A stretch of DNA of 64,000 nucleotides from Tetracladium setigerum (GCA_031472005.1 PZJY01000002.1:2356001-2420000); one strand, 5' to 3'; shown: positions 44,248 through 56,596, numbered from the stretch's first letter. Made by a program: numbers and translations. The notes: generated from the sequence alone by a model not told the origin.

Positions 44248-45499
44248 TTAACAACCACAACCTCCACTTCCACCTCCACTACCACCACCAAGATACCCAT
44301 TCCTCACCTTCATCACCACTCTCTCCACCTCCCTCTCCCACCCACTCTGATCCACACTCTCCGCCCCATCCCACCCCTCCCAAACATCCATACCATCCCA
44401 AACCGCCACCCTCCCCATCAAAGCCACACCTCCATCCCAAAACCCACCCTTCATCCTCTCTTCCGCCTCCCTCCTCGCATCCTCCACACTCCCCTCATAC
44501 CTCTCCAACACTCTCTCCAACAATCTCTCCACCACTCCCACAATCTCATCTAGAGTAATTTTAAAACTACTCATCCAAATCTCCTCCTTCCCACTGTCAT
44601 GCTCACCGTCTTCACCCTCTTCAACCTCAAAGCACTCCTGCTCTCTCATTCCCATTCTCGTTACAACGCGCACAATTTCTCTCGCAATATCTTTATATGT
44701 CGAAAAAGCCAGCACTTTTCCCCTCTTTGATGTCTTTGACTCTAAAAACTCAACTACACTCCCCCATAAACAATCTACTCCCAACACCCCATCTGGTAAT
44801 AAGGCTTCATCTAGGACTAATCCAGCATAAATAACCGTCCAATTCATCCTCCCTGACCTCCCACCACTCCCACTCCCACCACTTTCATAGCAACGTTGCA
44901 ATTCCTTCTGAACCTCCCACCGTCTTTCATAAGGTGGTAGAAGCGATCGAATATGCGCGTTATTTGTATCCAAACCATACTCGGCAGGAACGAAATTTTG
45001 AACCCTAGCTGTATAGCAGGCTGTGATGAGGGAGGGGATCAGATGCGTGTCGGAGCCGGTGAGGAGACATATTACCGTGTGTATGTTGTGGAGGTGAGGG
45101 GTGAAGGAGGAGGGTGATTCTAGATTTGTTTGAATGTGGACGAGATTAGGTTTGGATTTAGGAGGCTGGACGTCGTGGTGGTGGTGGTGGTGTTGCTGCT
45201 GGTCATGGGTGTGAGATTCATGGTTTGAGGAAAGTGAGGCGGTGATGATAGGGATGGAGGTTTCACGGGTGAGAACTGTGATTTGTGATAATGACTGTTG
45301 TTTTTGTTGCTGGTGGCCTGTTAATTCGTGAAGGAGGTACGGGAGAATTGGGGATGTGGGTGTCTACAATATTCGGAGTATACAATATCAGTCAGTGTCC
45401 TTTCCCTCGAAGGAATAAATCGATAAAAGCATAATTAAAGGATTGAAAAAAGTTGCTTACTGCAATAACAACAACCTTCCAGACATTTGCATTATTCAT
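44248..45499 (-). CDS. NmrA-like / isoflavone-reductase-like protein with atypical nucleotide-binding site
   Basis: Two exons, 45499-45461 (13 codons) and 45363-44248, keep frame and give 384 residues. Strand 1 reads NVWKVVVIATPTSPILPYLL. The normal Gly-rich GxxGxxG turn is replaced by ATPTSP, so NAD(P) binding is doubtful. SQITVLTRE, VHIQTNL, VICLLTGS, LITACYTARVQNFVPAEYG and NWTVIYAGLVLDEAL follow the NmrA fold order; FVPAEYG is the family hallmark. Oddities: a poly-His run (DQQQHHHHHHD) in the loop after strand 2 and a Gly/Ser/Cys tail (GGGSGGGSGGCGC). NmrA-type proteins are redox-sensing regulators or reductases. The degenerate turn suggests a non-enzymatic role (inference). Confidence 0.78.
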
Positions 45500-45892
45500 C
45501 TTTTTGGTCCCGAGTATAGTCTGCTCTTTCAAATAGTAAAAATCATGAGGAATCTCACATAGGTAGATAATTTATATTGAACTCGGCGGAGCGGATGACG
45601 CGGGGCTTAAAAGTTGGCTAGACTAGCAGAATTGCCAAAGTACCGTTCCGCCGACAAGACATCCTGCGTTAGTTTTTCAGTCACACTTCCAATAATGAGG
45701 GTATTTGGAAGTAAGTTCACGACCAGAAAGAATTGTGGATTTAAATGAGTGAGTGAGTGCATCAAAATATATGAGAAAGGAATAGGATTCGATTGTGTTA
45801 GGTAGTTATTGATATTGAATATTATTATATTGACGGTTGAGTTAAAAGGAATCGGGTTCAATTTCATCTCCAAGCTTTTACACACTCCCCAC
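45500..45892. other. spacer between NmrA-like and catalase genes
   Basis: These 393 bases lie between two minus-strand genes. They hold the NmrA-like promoter and the catalase terminator. A repeat of AATATTATTATATTGA type near 45810-45835 is AT-rich. A 100-codon minus frame at 45607-45909 overlaps the catalase end and is a shadow. Confidence 0.35.
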
Positions 45893-48445
45893 CTAATAAG
45901 CAACAGCACTCGTCAACCCATCCAACTCCCTCTGAAAGTTCCGATGCTGTGAGATATTAAAGGCATAAGCATCCAAAAAGTTCTTCCCCCCTTTACCATA
46001 CTCAACACCTCCCCCACACCGCCCGTCCCAAGACCACCCGCAGTCACAACACCATACGCATCCACCACATCATTTGTAGTACTAAACCTCATCCCATCAA
46101 CGCCACAGGCAAGCTGCACAAGCTGTACCGCTTCCCCAGTAGCACCAATAGCCTTACAGTGCCCAAAAGCCTCTCTAATCCAATGCACCACCCTCCCCTG
46201 CTTAGCGAGCGTCCCAACATGTTCCGCACCACCAGGGATGTAAATCGAATCGAACATCGTACTCCTCATCCCCTCGAAATGATGATCGGGAGAAACACTC
46301 GGTCCACCTGCACTTTTAACCGGTTGACGCTTTGGACCGATGGTGAAGACGAGTGCGCCGGCCGCGCTGAGTGCGCTTTTGACGGCGGTGTATTCGGTGT
46401 AGTTGAAGCCGTCAGCGACGATGATGGCGATCATGCGAGAGACGATTGTTGGTGCGAGACCGAGTGCTTCCGGGGTGAAATCGAACATGGAGAGGCCTTT
46501 GGCTTTGCGGCCGTGGTTGGGACTTTTGTCGCTGGCTTTAGTTGGGATGGGACCGCCTACTTTTTCGGCGACGGCTTGTGCGAGGTCGAGTGATATGTCG
46601 GTGAGGCGTGTTACCATGCGCTCGTAGACGATGGGGTCGTCGCAGTGATCGAGTTCGAAGCTGAGAGCGGCGATGATGTGTTGTTTTTCAATCTCGGATT
46701 GGGAATTCCAGAAGAGTTGCGCTTGGGAGAAGTGCTCGGAGAATTTGACCGAGTGAAGTCTTTGTTTCATGGCCATGATCTTTTCGGGATAGTCGACATA
46801 TGCTCCTTCGGATGGTTTGGAGGGAGGTACAATATCGTGACGGTTGGGGTAGTAGTTGGTTTTCCCTTTTGTGATTTTGTGCCTCATCTGTCCGTCTCGG
46901 TGATTGTTCATCACGGGACAGACGGGTCGATTGATAGGCAGTTCTTGCCAGTTGACGCCCAGTCGTGACAGCTGCGTGTCAAAGTATGAAAAGTTACGTC
47001 CTTGGAGGAGCGGATCATCGGAAAATCCAATCCCAGGGACAACGTGAGCTGTGCAGAAAGCAGACTGTTCTGTTTGGGTGAAGTATTCGTCAACGTTTCG
47101 ATTGAGCTGCATCTCTCCGATATATCTGATTGGAAGTTCTTCCTCAGGCCAAACCTTTGTGGCATCCAGAATATCAAATTCAAATTCATCCTGGCGGCTC
47201 TCGGGACAAACTTGAATACCAAACTTCCAGGTGGGGAAAGTGCCGTTCTCAATGGCCGTATGCAGGTCCTTGCGATGGAAATCCGGATCTTGTCCAGCAA
47301 TCTTGAGCGCTTCGTCCCAGACAAGAGAATGAACACCAAGAGTTGGCGTGAAGTGGAATTTGACAAAATGGCGAACCCCCTCGGCGTTGATCAAGGTGTA
47401 TGTGTTGACGCCGAATCCTTGCATCATACGGTATGATCTTGGGATGCCACGATCACTCATCGCCCACATGAACATGTGGGTAGCCTCCGAGTGCAGGAAT
47501 TGAAAATCCCAGAAGTTGTTATGTGCGGACTGTGCTTGGGGGATTTCATTATCTGGCTCAGGTTCTATCGTCATAATGTCAGTTGAGTGTTTTCCCCAAA
47601 TGAAAATATAAAAACCGCAAAAGAATTGGAAAAAAAGAACTTACTGCCAGCGTGAATAACATCGGGAAATTTGATGGCATCTTGAATAAAGAACACTGGA
47701 ATATCATTCCCAACAATATCCCAATTCCCCTCCTCCGTATAAAACTTGACCGCAAACCCTCTCACATCTCTCACGGTGTCCGCACTTCCCCGAGAGCCGA
47801 GCACCGTTGAGAAACGGACAAACACAGGTGTGTTTCGTGAAGTATCCGTCAATACACCAGCATTGGTAACATCCTTCAAAAGGAAAAAAGTGTCAGCTTT
47901 CCATCGCTAGTTAAACAGACCTCCTACAAGGAAGTCCTTCCAGGACGAACTGACCTCGGCACTCTCATACAACTTGAAATTTCCAAAGGCTCCCGCTCCA
48001 CGAGCGTGCACAACACGTTCTGGAATGCGCTCATGGTCGAATTTCATAATCTAGAAGCAAGAAGCGAAGAATGTCAGTCAAACCATCCAACCATAATTTC
48101 ATGCAGTAAAAAGGAACCCCCGCTCTCCTCTCTCCAATAAATTCAAGACGGAATATAGAGACTAGACAATTCATGTTAAGGAAATACAAAAAAAGAACCA
48201 ACCTTCTCCCTCCCAAAATTATCCTCCAACAACTGCGGACCCTGGCGATCCCCCGTGGAAGCAGAAAGCCACTCATCGTGAGTTGCCTGCTTGACGCCGT
48301 AATCCGTGGTAAGTGGCGTCTTTGAAGTCGGTTCCCGGGTCTCATTTGCCATGTCTGAGATCTTCGTGTTGTTGGATACGATGGAGGCGCCGCCGGTCAT
48401 GGCTTCGCCTGCTTTTTGCACCGTGCCTCCGAGGACGGATTCCAT
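45893..48445 (-). CDS. large-subunit heme catalase (conidial CatA-type), frameshifted near 45990
   Basis: Four exons: 48445-48203, 48050-47955, 47873-47645 and 47564-45893. Heme-catalase marks: the active His in RVVHARGAGAFGNF, the distal Asn in EEGNWDIVGNDIPVFFI, and the heme-ligand Tyr in FSYFDTQLSRLG. The C-terminal flavodoxin-like domain (MIAIIVADGFNYTEYTAVK) marks the large, clade 2 enzymes. The N-terminus MESVLGGTVQKAGEAMTGG has no signal peptide, which fits intracellular spore-type catalases rather than secreted CatB. It converts H2O2 to water and oxygen. In the raw frame the end is garbled after EVLSMVKGG. One extra base in the C6 run at 45986-45991 restores KNFLDAYAFNISQHRNFQ and a stop at 45893, about 746 residues, the normal length. 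Confidence 0.93.
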
Positions 48446-50025
48446 TGTTGTAATGGTTGTTTATGGTGGGATGGGATGTGATGGATGGATGTTGGTGGTT
48501 GATGTTGGTGATTGATACCTTGAAACTGTAAACTAAAAGTTAAGAAATAACTAACTAAATAAATAAATAGCACCTATGCCTTTTTTTTTGGTTTAAAATC
48601 TTTTGTCATTTTTCCCATGATGCAATGGTGAATTCACCATTCTTGCTTGACTTTTAATGTTGACGTTGGTGATCATCGGAGCAGACACTCCGCTCAGGCA
48701 TGTCATTGTTTTTAACAGGGGAACAAGAACAGCAAAACTCCTCAATTGGCCATACGCAACATATCAACAGGGGAGCCTGAGCATTCCCCTCGATCCTTCT
48801 CTCGATCCTGACCGAAACCCCTCAATAATATAAATGGATGATGCTGATGATGTAATGCCAATAGGAGGCTTCGCGATTGGCTCAAAGAAAAGGGACTTCC
48901 TATCATACCCGAACCATTAATAAACATTAATAGACATTAAAAAAAAAGAAAAAAGAAAAGCTGGTACGTAACACGTTTGATCCGTATATACCCAACTAGT
49001 AGAACTGTCAGGTAGGTATTTTTTCAGGGTATGTACGAGTATGAGTATCAACGCTCCGCTCGTACAGTACAACAAACGCATATAACAAGACAAACACACT
49101 TACACAAAACGCACACAAAACGCACGAATTTGCATCAAAAAATAAAAGAAAGAAAGAGAGAAAGAAAGAAGGAGAGAAAGAGAGAAAGAGAGAGAAAAGA
49201 CCCCCCAAAAAATAAGAACCACACACAAAATAACAATATTTTCAACTCTGCCCTTTTTTAACATATATGTGAGAAACACACACACACAGAGAGAGAGAGA
49301 GACATAGAGAGAGCATCCAAAGGTCATAAAATTTATTGAGAAATCGAGACATTTAAATCAAATAAAAGAAAAACTCTTTTAAAAAAAAGTCGTCTTTCAA
49401 TATTTTCAACATACATTTGTACAGTAACTTTCCCTTCCCCCCTCTTTGATTTCTTACTTTCTTTCTTCTGCTAAATATCCTTTCATCCATCCACTAGGTA
49501 GGTAGGTATTCAACGATCTACTATCCCCTCCCTCACTCCCCCCATCCATCCATTCATCCACTCCTATGGGCATCCCATCAGGCCCTCCCATCAGCCCTCA
49601 CCTATTTCGGCATCGTAGCCTTTTCTTTTTCTTTTTTAAAACTTCAACCATAAACTTCCAGCCTCAAACTTCCCAAAAGAAAAAAACGTGCAAAGTCTCC
49701 TTCCTTTCCCCTTCACTCTCTTCCCTTCCAAATAATTTTGATTCTCGTACAACGTATAAATCCTCTCCCCGCGAGCAGAAGCAGTCAAAACATGAAAAAG
49801 AGACATAAAAAAAACAGATTATTGTAAAGTTCGTTGTGTGTGTGTTTTGAAAAAAATCCTCGCCCATTCCTCGCGAGCACTTACTTCCCCAATCTTTCTC
49901 TCTCCTATATTTAAAAAACCTGACAATCCTTAACACTCCTCCCTATTCCCCGATCCTCCCATACAAAATAAGAAGTTATTGGGTGTATATTTAATACGTA
50001 TGAGTGATGGTGGTGGGTTTTGGCT
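48446..50025. other. microsatellite-rich interval
   Basis: About 1.6 kb lies between catalase (start, -) and the exchanger stop (-). It holds the catalase promoter and a probable long exchanger 3' UTR. A purine tract of AGAAAG units spans 49139-49200, and a CACACA/GAGAGA compound microsatellite spans 49276-49312. Plus-strand AAAAAGAAAAAAGAAAAG runs occur at 48938-48960. No gene. Confidence 0.45.
49139..49200. repeat. purine (AGAAAG)n microsatellite
   Basis: About 60 bases of nearly pure A/G on the plus strand with AAAG and AGAGAA units. Such tracts are prone to slippage and can form triplex DNA. It is in a gene-free interval. Confidence 0.8.
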
Positions 50026-51840
50026 TTAATACCCTGCCAAACCTTTGATACTTCGTACTACCAATCCACCGACATCCGTTGCGTTGTCGGGGTAGACGAG
50101 GAAGGCTAGGGCGATTATGAAATATAGTCCAAGGAGCTGTAAAGAGATGTTAGTGTTTATGTTCGCTTATTGAAGCTTTTGTTTTGGTGGGGGGTTGTTT
50201 CGAGGCGAGAGATTTTTTGTTTTGATTAGTCGGCTATTTCGACGTAGCACGGCTAAAACTCTCAACAACCCCTCCCTCCTAAAACACCCAAATGAATCGT
50301 TAAAAGGGAATTTTAAACTCACCATTGAGCCCTCGAGCCAATTTGACTTGCCATCTACACAGAAACAATTAGCGCTTCTCCATTCGAAATCAGCGTGAGA
50401 GGTGTAAAGAAGACTTACCCTGAATGACATAAGTCACCACCAACACCGATAAAAAGAAAACCACCGTCTCAAACGTCTCGAAATGCAATGTCATGGGTTG
50501 TCCAATAATCCATCCCAGAATGACCAAGAATGGCGTAACCAACAGTGCAATCTGCATCGAACTTCCAATCGCCACGCCCATGGCCAAATCCATCTTGTCC
50601 TTTACGGCTACCTATAAAACGGAGTTAGCATTGGTCCAAATCCGCTTCTCCTACTTTGCAAATCGCTACCGCGATTAAAACAGAAGCAGAGCACGTCGTT
50701 GAGGAGAGAGTGGGGACCTACCACGATGGCTGTTACGTGTTCGGCGGCGTTTCCAACGATGGGCAGGAGGATGAGACCGACGAAAGTCTTGGAAATATGG
50801 GCAGTTTCGACGAGGGAGTCGATGGAGTCGACGAGGAATTCGGCGCAGATTGCCACGAGGATGGTGACAACGATGAGAACGAATGTGGCAGACCAGGGGC
50901 CCATTTGGGCAACTTCATGCTCTTCGGCTTCGGGGTCTTGCTCGGCGTCAAAGAGGTTGGCGTGGGTGCGGAGTTGGAAGATGAGGTATAGAATGTAGAG
51001 AACCAGAAGGATGATGGCGGTGCCATGGGAGAGAATGAGGATGTTATCTTTGATATCTCCACCAGTGCTGTTCTTGGTGAGAGCAGCATAGAGCTGAGAA
51101 TAGGGTGTTAGACGTAGTTTCTCTTTACGCAAGGAAACGGACTTACAGTGGCGGGAATGATCAAGGAAGCTGTTGCAACAACCATCAATGATGACATGGT
51201 CGATGCGACTGTGGAGTTAAAGTCTTGTTCAATACCCTCTGCAGTTCCGGTTCGAGTGTTATGAATACCACCTGCGACAAAGCAGCATCCAAGTACAAGA
51301 AGGATATTGGAGAGGATGCTTCCTAGCATACTGGACTGAACAATTCTAATCTCTCCATTCCTCAAGGCGACAATGCTGACCTGAAGGAATTAGCATCGCA
51401 AGATTCGCGCGCAAAAACTCCGGTATACGCACGATTAACTCGACTGCATTGCCAAACGTAGCATTCAACAAGCCTCCCATCGTCTCGCCCAACGGCAGGG
51501 AAATTTCCTCGGTCGCAAAGGAAAGGACGGCGGCTAGAGGCACAATGGCGAAGAAATTGAGAATGAAAACAACGGTTGGGTTCCAGTGTCCCAAACCAGC
51601 GACAATACCCAACGGTACAAAGACCAACAGAATATTTACATAGTTGCTAAGCAGAGTCACCTTCGTGACATGGAAAGCTTCGGCAGACAGCTTCACCAAT
51701 TTATTCTCACTATCCATTCCGGCCGTGTGCCTCTTGTTGAACAGGAATTCGCGCACGCTGTTCTGTCGGCCGATTCCTCCATTCTGGTGGCCGCTCAACA
51801 GACCGGTATGCTCATCGGAGCCGTTTGCTGGGGCGGGCAT
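50026..51840 (-). CDS. vcx1: vacuolar Ca2+/H+ exchanger of the VCX1/CAX type
   Basis: Six exons, 51840-51433, 51380-51147, 51093-50722, 50611-50419, 50354-50323 (32 nt) and 50136-50026, keep frame and give 449 residues. The two alpha repeats of the CaCA family are clear: NATFGNAVELIVSIVALRN with QSSMLGSILSNILLVLG, and GNAAEHVTAIVVAVKDKMD with GVAIGSSMQIALLVTPF. The acidic loop DAEQDPEAEEHEVA lies between helices 6 and 7, as in CAX proteins. It loads vacuolar calcium in exchange for protons. The first ATG, MPAPANGSDEHTGLL, is chosen. The frame stays open upstream to a splice-like ATTCAG at 51908, so a longer N-terminus from an upstream exon is possible. Confidence 0.9.
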
Positions 51841-53191
51841 GTCGCTCGTATTTCGATAGGTACCGGACTTAATTCGTTGTATATTCTTGCGAGTCTGGTG
51901 ATCCACTGAATATCATTGAACGCAGTCCAAAAGTCAGCAAAATAGGTCTTTTCCCAAAAGTCACGCAGCAGATTGAAATTATTGTCCGGTTGTGGTTTTT
52001 TTTTGGCGGGATCGTGGAACAAAGGAGTGTGTCGATCGAGTTGCGTATTAAATGAATAGGTGTATAGTGGTCGGAGTGATTTTGATTATTTTGTCGCTGG
52101 CATCAAGCTCGCGCGCGTTTGGAAGGAGTGATTTGTTTATTGTTGATTTTGGTTGTTATGAGTTTGGGGAGAAATGCCAGCGCAAGAAAGAGAGATTGTC
52201 TCTCCCAAAAGTGCGGAGTCGCGCCGTCTGGTTGGTCGGTGCTCGAGGTGACGATGAGTGCAACAGCGAAGATCCGGCGGATAAGAGTGGTAGGACAGGG
52301 TCAAGCTTGTGTGGCTGGGGTGATGGGGTGGATGAGAGAGTGGATTGGCGAGTGGATTGAAGAGTGGATGGCTTCAATTGACCGGGTTGTGCGCAGATCA
52401 GAAGAGCATGGCCGGCGGCGGCAGTTCGAGATATGGCCGGGGGGAGGGAGATGCGCAGATGCGCGACGGTGATATTTGATGGGTTGAGCGAGGAGGGGCA
52501 GTATGGAATAATGGCGAATGTGATAGCGATGACGATGCTGGATATCGGATGTCGAGGGTCGCATGTGGAGGAGTATGGAGTATCGAGGGATCCAAAAGGT
52601 GTGTGTTGTCTTTTGGTGGGATGTTCGGGCGTAAAGAAGAAAGCAGATGAAGATCGAGGAGAACGAGAACAGAAGGAAAGAGCCCATCGCAGGGAATTTA
52701 AAACTTACAGACCATGACTGTCGACTGGCTACTTGGCAACGTTTTGCGATGAAAGAAATAGTCCAAGGGAACCAGTAATAAATGTACCGAGTACTATTAT
52801 TCAATGTATGGAACGCTGCAATTCGTTTAATTCGCGCACACCCAACTGGCAAGGCGAACAGAAAGGCGACTTTTTGGCTGGCCTTCGGTTATCGAAGTCT
52901 GCAGGATAAATGATCCGAGAGGGTGGTGAGAGGTGGAAGGTGGGAGGTTGAAAGGTGCGTGGTCGTTGCTGCGGTCTGATGACAAGACTTTCCTTGGAGA
53001 GCTTCGCACACACCACGAGATCTTGAGAAGATGGAACGACGGAGACGGAGCTTGGAACAGTAGTTTGGGGTGGTCGGGCAACCAGAGCGAAACCTTCTTC
53101 GTGTCAAGCAGCCAATGATAGAGGAACAGGAGGTGAAGATCTCTCAACGTCCCGGCGGGAGTCTTATTCGAAGGGGCTGTGTGTTTGCTTG

Positions 53192-53217
53192 CGTGTGTGT
53201 GTGTGTGTGTGCGCGCG
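53192..53217. repeat. (TG)n/(CG)n microsatellite
   Basis: An alternating purine-pyrimidine run, GTGTGTGTGTGTGTGTG then CGCGCG, of about 25 bases lies here. It can adopt Z-DNA. It sits about 1.35 kb upstream of the exchanger start. Confidence 0.8.
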
Positions 53218-53379
53218 TGGTGAAGAGGAGGGAAGAGAGGGAAAGAGATGAAAAGATGATGTAGAAAGGACAAAGGGCAACGGCCGAAGTCAAGTTAAGA
53301 AAAGAGAGTTTGGGCGGTTGCTAATATCAAGGAATCCGATCGTGAATTGGTGGAGGACGAGGAGAAGAGGGAGGCGGCT

Positions 53380-53406
53380 TGCTGCTGCTGCTGCTGCTGC
53401 TGCTGC
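53380..53406. repeat. (TGC)9 trinucleotide repeat
   Basis: Nine perfect TGC units. Read on the plus strand in the only long frame it would be poly-Ala, but that frame (53318-53512) has no family look and is not accepted as a gene. It may lie in the exchanger's long leader. Confidence 0.85.
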
Positions 53407-55301
53407 TTGCCACAACAGGGGCTGGATCTGGGAGCTTATTGCGATGACAACACACGACGGGAACAAACAACGTCAGAGACTGACGACAATTGGAGAGAAG
53501 AGGAGTAGTTGAGTGAGCTGGTCGAATAATGAATGGTGGTTTCGTTGCAGAAGCAAAAGATGAATAATAAAACGATTAATTTGAGAGGGTCTTCTCAATG
53601 AAATACGGAGCACTCGTGGATATATATCTCTTGGTTTTACATACTAGATTCGTGGTCGTCTTTATTCTGTTGATCTTCTCCTCCTCAGCTGAAGCTGTTG
53701 CTTGTTTTCTTTCTTTCAGCTGGTGATGTCTTGACTCCTGGCCCATTTATCCAGGTACGCGATGACCATGTTTTAAGGGGACTGACTGTAGGTAGGTATA
53801 TTCTGATGTGTCTTCTCATACGCCATTCTTCCAATCAATCCTACGTAGCCCCGAGTTGTGAAATACTTCAAAACTAGGAATTTTATATCTCACATATCTA
53901 ATATATCGCCATATCAATTCACATATTCTTCTTTGATTTCTTAGCATTTTCCTTCCAGAACATCATCTCCCTCCCACCCGATCCCCTTGGGAGCTATGAC
54001 CTCCCTCCCCGATCGGCGACCCACTTACCAGCAGCAGCTATCCTGACTTGACTTGACGTTATCCCCGGTCTCCACCAGCCAGCCCACTCAACTCTCATGA
54101 AGGAAAAACATGTGTGCGTGCAGCAGACATGCATGCACTGCCACACTTGGCACCTTTCCTTAGCCCATGCTTAACTCGCACTAACAGTCCCACAAGGGAT
54201 CCATCTGCATCCCAGATTCCCCGTTGCAAAAAACCAAGGCCGGACGAACCCATTTCCAAGACACTTGGAGCAAAACCTTCACAATATTGAGAAAAGAGTC
54301 CTCGCTGGGCATAAAATTTAGATATATATTTCTTGCTCTTGGCAAAATATAAGCCACAGCAGACACTCCGTATCTATCTCGTACAGAAACCGTTGTCCTT
54401 TTCCTGTTTTCGACGAATCTTCAAGAGTGAGTGGGGATAGGATAATTCGAATTCGCGGAGATACTCCGTCTGGTACACGAAGCGGGTCCTATTGCTGTCA
54501 TAATATTGGGAATGAACCGAGAATGGTGCATGCACAAACCTCGAACGAATGTTGAAACGTTGTCCGGCCAGGACCGCCCAAACAAAAACAAAGGAGGTCA
54601 AACAAAAAAAACATGTGCTTTTGCCGAAAACATATATTGTAGTAAACACAACATGCAGTTGGTGTTTTTTTTATTTTTTTTTTATCAGTTACAATAACAA
54701 CGCCTTGACCGATTTCTTGGGTCCCCAGGTACAAGTACACCAAAATCCGGAGATTTTTAATCCTTCATTTGCCGGTTTATTCCCCAAGCAAGCCAAGCAA
54801 AGATCCAAATCAAAGAAGTGATGGGGGATCCACAAATGTGGAAGAATCTCACGTGTGATTTTGGAAAACCTTCCCTTCCAGGTTGCTGTTGATGCTTGGC
54901 ATGGCCGCCTTGGAGCCTGCCTCGTAAAATAATATATATCAAGGCAGAACTCAAGGCGCAAACATAGAGTATCGAAAAACAACAACGAGTACACAAACAA
55001 CGATTAAGTGCATACTTACTTTCGCCGAGATAGATTCCAAGAAGACCAAGGCAGTGCGGTCAATCTCCGATCTTCCAAGTCTAAAGTCTAAGCCATCATC
55101 TATCCTTTGATGTCAAGAAACAGCATGCTAGATCTAACTTGAAAGATTGTGCTGCGTGGCAAAGACCAAACAAAGATATTGACCTTGGCAGGTAGGTACT
55201 CTTTTGATGCTGTACAGCACAATACCAAAGGTCTACCAACCTCTACTATGAACAAATACAAGTGTGCTTTCAAAAAGTCCATCCAGTACAAACCCAACCT
55301 T

Positions 55302-56596
55302 CTAAATCCCCAAAGCATCATACTTCCCCGCCGCAGCCTTCCGCACAGCCAAAGACGGATACCGAGCCCTCCCATTATTATTCGCACGCTCAAATTCCCT
55401 TCTCCTCCTCTCTCTCCCTCTTGAGCCAGCACCTCTTGTTTCCGCTTCTTCTCCTGTTGTGCCTCGTCGTGCCTTTCCTCTCGACCTTTTCGCTTCCGAG
55501 TCTCTTCTTCCATAACACGTTTCGCTGCATTATTGCGGTATTCACCTGTGTCGCCATCTCCCTTATGTTTTCTTCTTTCTTTCTCCGTTGGCTTCCCACC
55601 ACCATCGGTCTTCCCACCACTATTGACATTCTTCACCCCCTTCCTCCTTCCATCCCTCTCCGACTTCCTCCTCAACTTCTCCTCCATCTCTGGACTCACA
55701 ATCCACTCCTTTCCCAACACATCCTCCTTAAATCTCCCAGCCTCATTCCAAAATCTAACTTCCCCATCCGTACTTTTAACGACAAAAACACTCACAACCT
55801 CCACTTGCATCATATCCCTGAAGCTGCCGATTCGACCTTTGACCTTAACCACAGTCCCCACATCAATCACATCCCAAGGTACATCCGGATTCTTGACACC
55901 GCGCTCCGGGACTTTCTTTTCTTCTCCTTCCTTTGCTTTATCTTTACCTTGTTCTCTCGCCTTTGTCTCCGCAGCCTTGTTGCTTCTAGCAGAAGCAACC
56001 TGATCGAGTCTCCGTTCATTTTGATCCAAATGCTTCGGCACACCAAGTACCCCCTCCTCCTTCGCTTCAGTAATAGGCATGATACATGTACACTCCACGC
56101 AGCTTCCACTCGAATCATCTAGGGTATAAATTTTCCTGCCAGAAAACTCATCCATTGCAACCACGACGCCGACAATCTTGACCCATTTTATCGGATGGTT
56201 GCCATGGTGGTAGAGGGTGTAGCATCTTTGATAGTTGCGCGTTGATTCTGCGGTTGTTCTTGTCAGTTGACGACTCATACAAAGATCTTGGGAGAATAGG
56301 AAGGGGGGGGGGCGAGGTATTCGAATAGGAGTGTATTGCTTGTGACAATGAAATCAGGGCAAACGAAGTGCTATTTACATACCATCAGCAGGCACAGCAA
56401 CAACATGCCCCACATCCTTCAAACCATGTATATCTGTCGCGCGAAGCGGACACCATTGCGATAGAGTAGGAGATACATTATGGCAATACGTTGGGTAGAT
56501 ATTCGGTCTGGCTGGTTCGCCGAGTTTGCTCGGTTTAGAGGTGGTGGTGATGAGGGTGTTCGTGATGGAGGGGACAGCTGAAGGTCCGGATGTCAT
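55302..56596 (-). CDS. stn1: STN1, OB-fold telomere-capping protein, frameshifted near 55410
   Basis: Two exons, 56596-56383 and 56247-55302. The joined start MTSGPSAVPSITNT leads to PTYCHNVSPTLSQWCPLRAT and GLKDVGHVVAVPADG. Then comes the STN1 OB fold: YQRCYTLYHHGNHPIKWVKI, VGVVVAMDEFSGRKIYTLDD, SSGSCVECTCIM, WDVIDVGTVVKVKGRIGSFR, MMQVEVVSVF. A char insertion of Lys/Glu-rich sequence (ARSNKAAETKAREQGKDKAK) splits the OB fold. STN1 works with TEN1 at telomere 3' overhangs. A long charged tail follows. In the raw frame it runs on to 55100, but a better end, ARYPSLAVRKAAAGKYDALG, appears in the next frame if one base is missing in the purine tract at 55396-55420, giving about 386 residues. Intron 1 holds a G10/C10 run. 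Confidence 0.8.

Larger units (their letters stand above)
51841..55301. other. 3.4-kb gene-free interval with microsatellites
   Basis: No supported gene lies between the exchanger start (-) and the STN1 stop (-). The exchanger leader probably starts here; a CT/TC-rich leader is hard to define. A (TG)n tract lies at 53192-53217 and (TGC)9 at 53380-53406. CACGTG lies at 54850. The region 53640-54060 is AT-rich with TCTCACATATCTAATATATCG, then C-rich with CTCCCTCCCC near 54000. I looked for multi-exon genes on both strands and found none that hold together. A regulatory RNA or long leader is possible. Confidence 0.4.

Noticed and set aside
46159..46593. 144-codon plus-strand frame in the catalase gene
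   Set aside because: Antisense to the conserved flavodoxin-like domain of catalase; no independent features.
52827..53273. 148-codon minus-strand frame near the TG repeat
   Set aside because: The start is His/Thr repeats made by the TG microsatellite and the rest has no family look.
55262..56122. 286-codon plus-strand frame antisense to STN1
   Set aside because: It is Leu/Pro/Ser/Phe-rich, mirrors the Lys/Glu-rich STN1 codons, and has no motif. It is a shadow.
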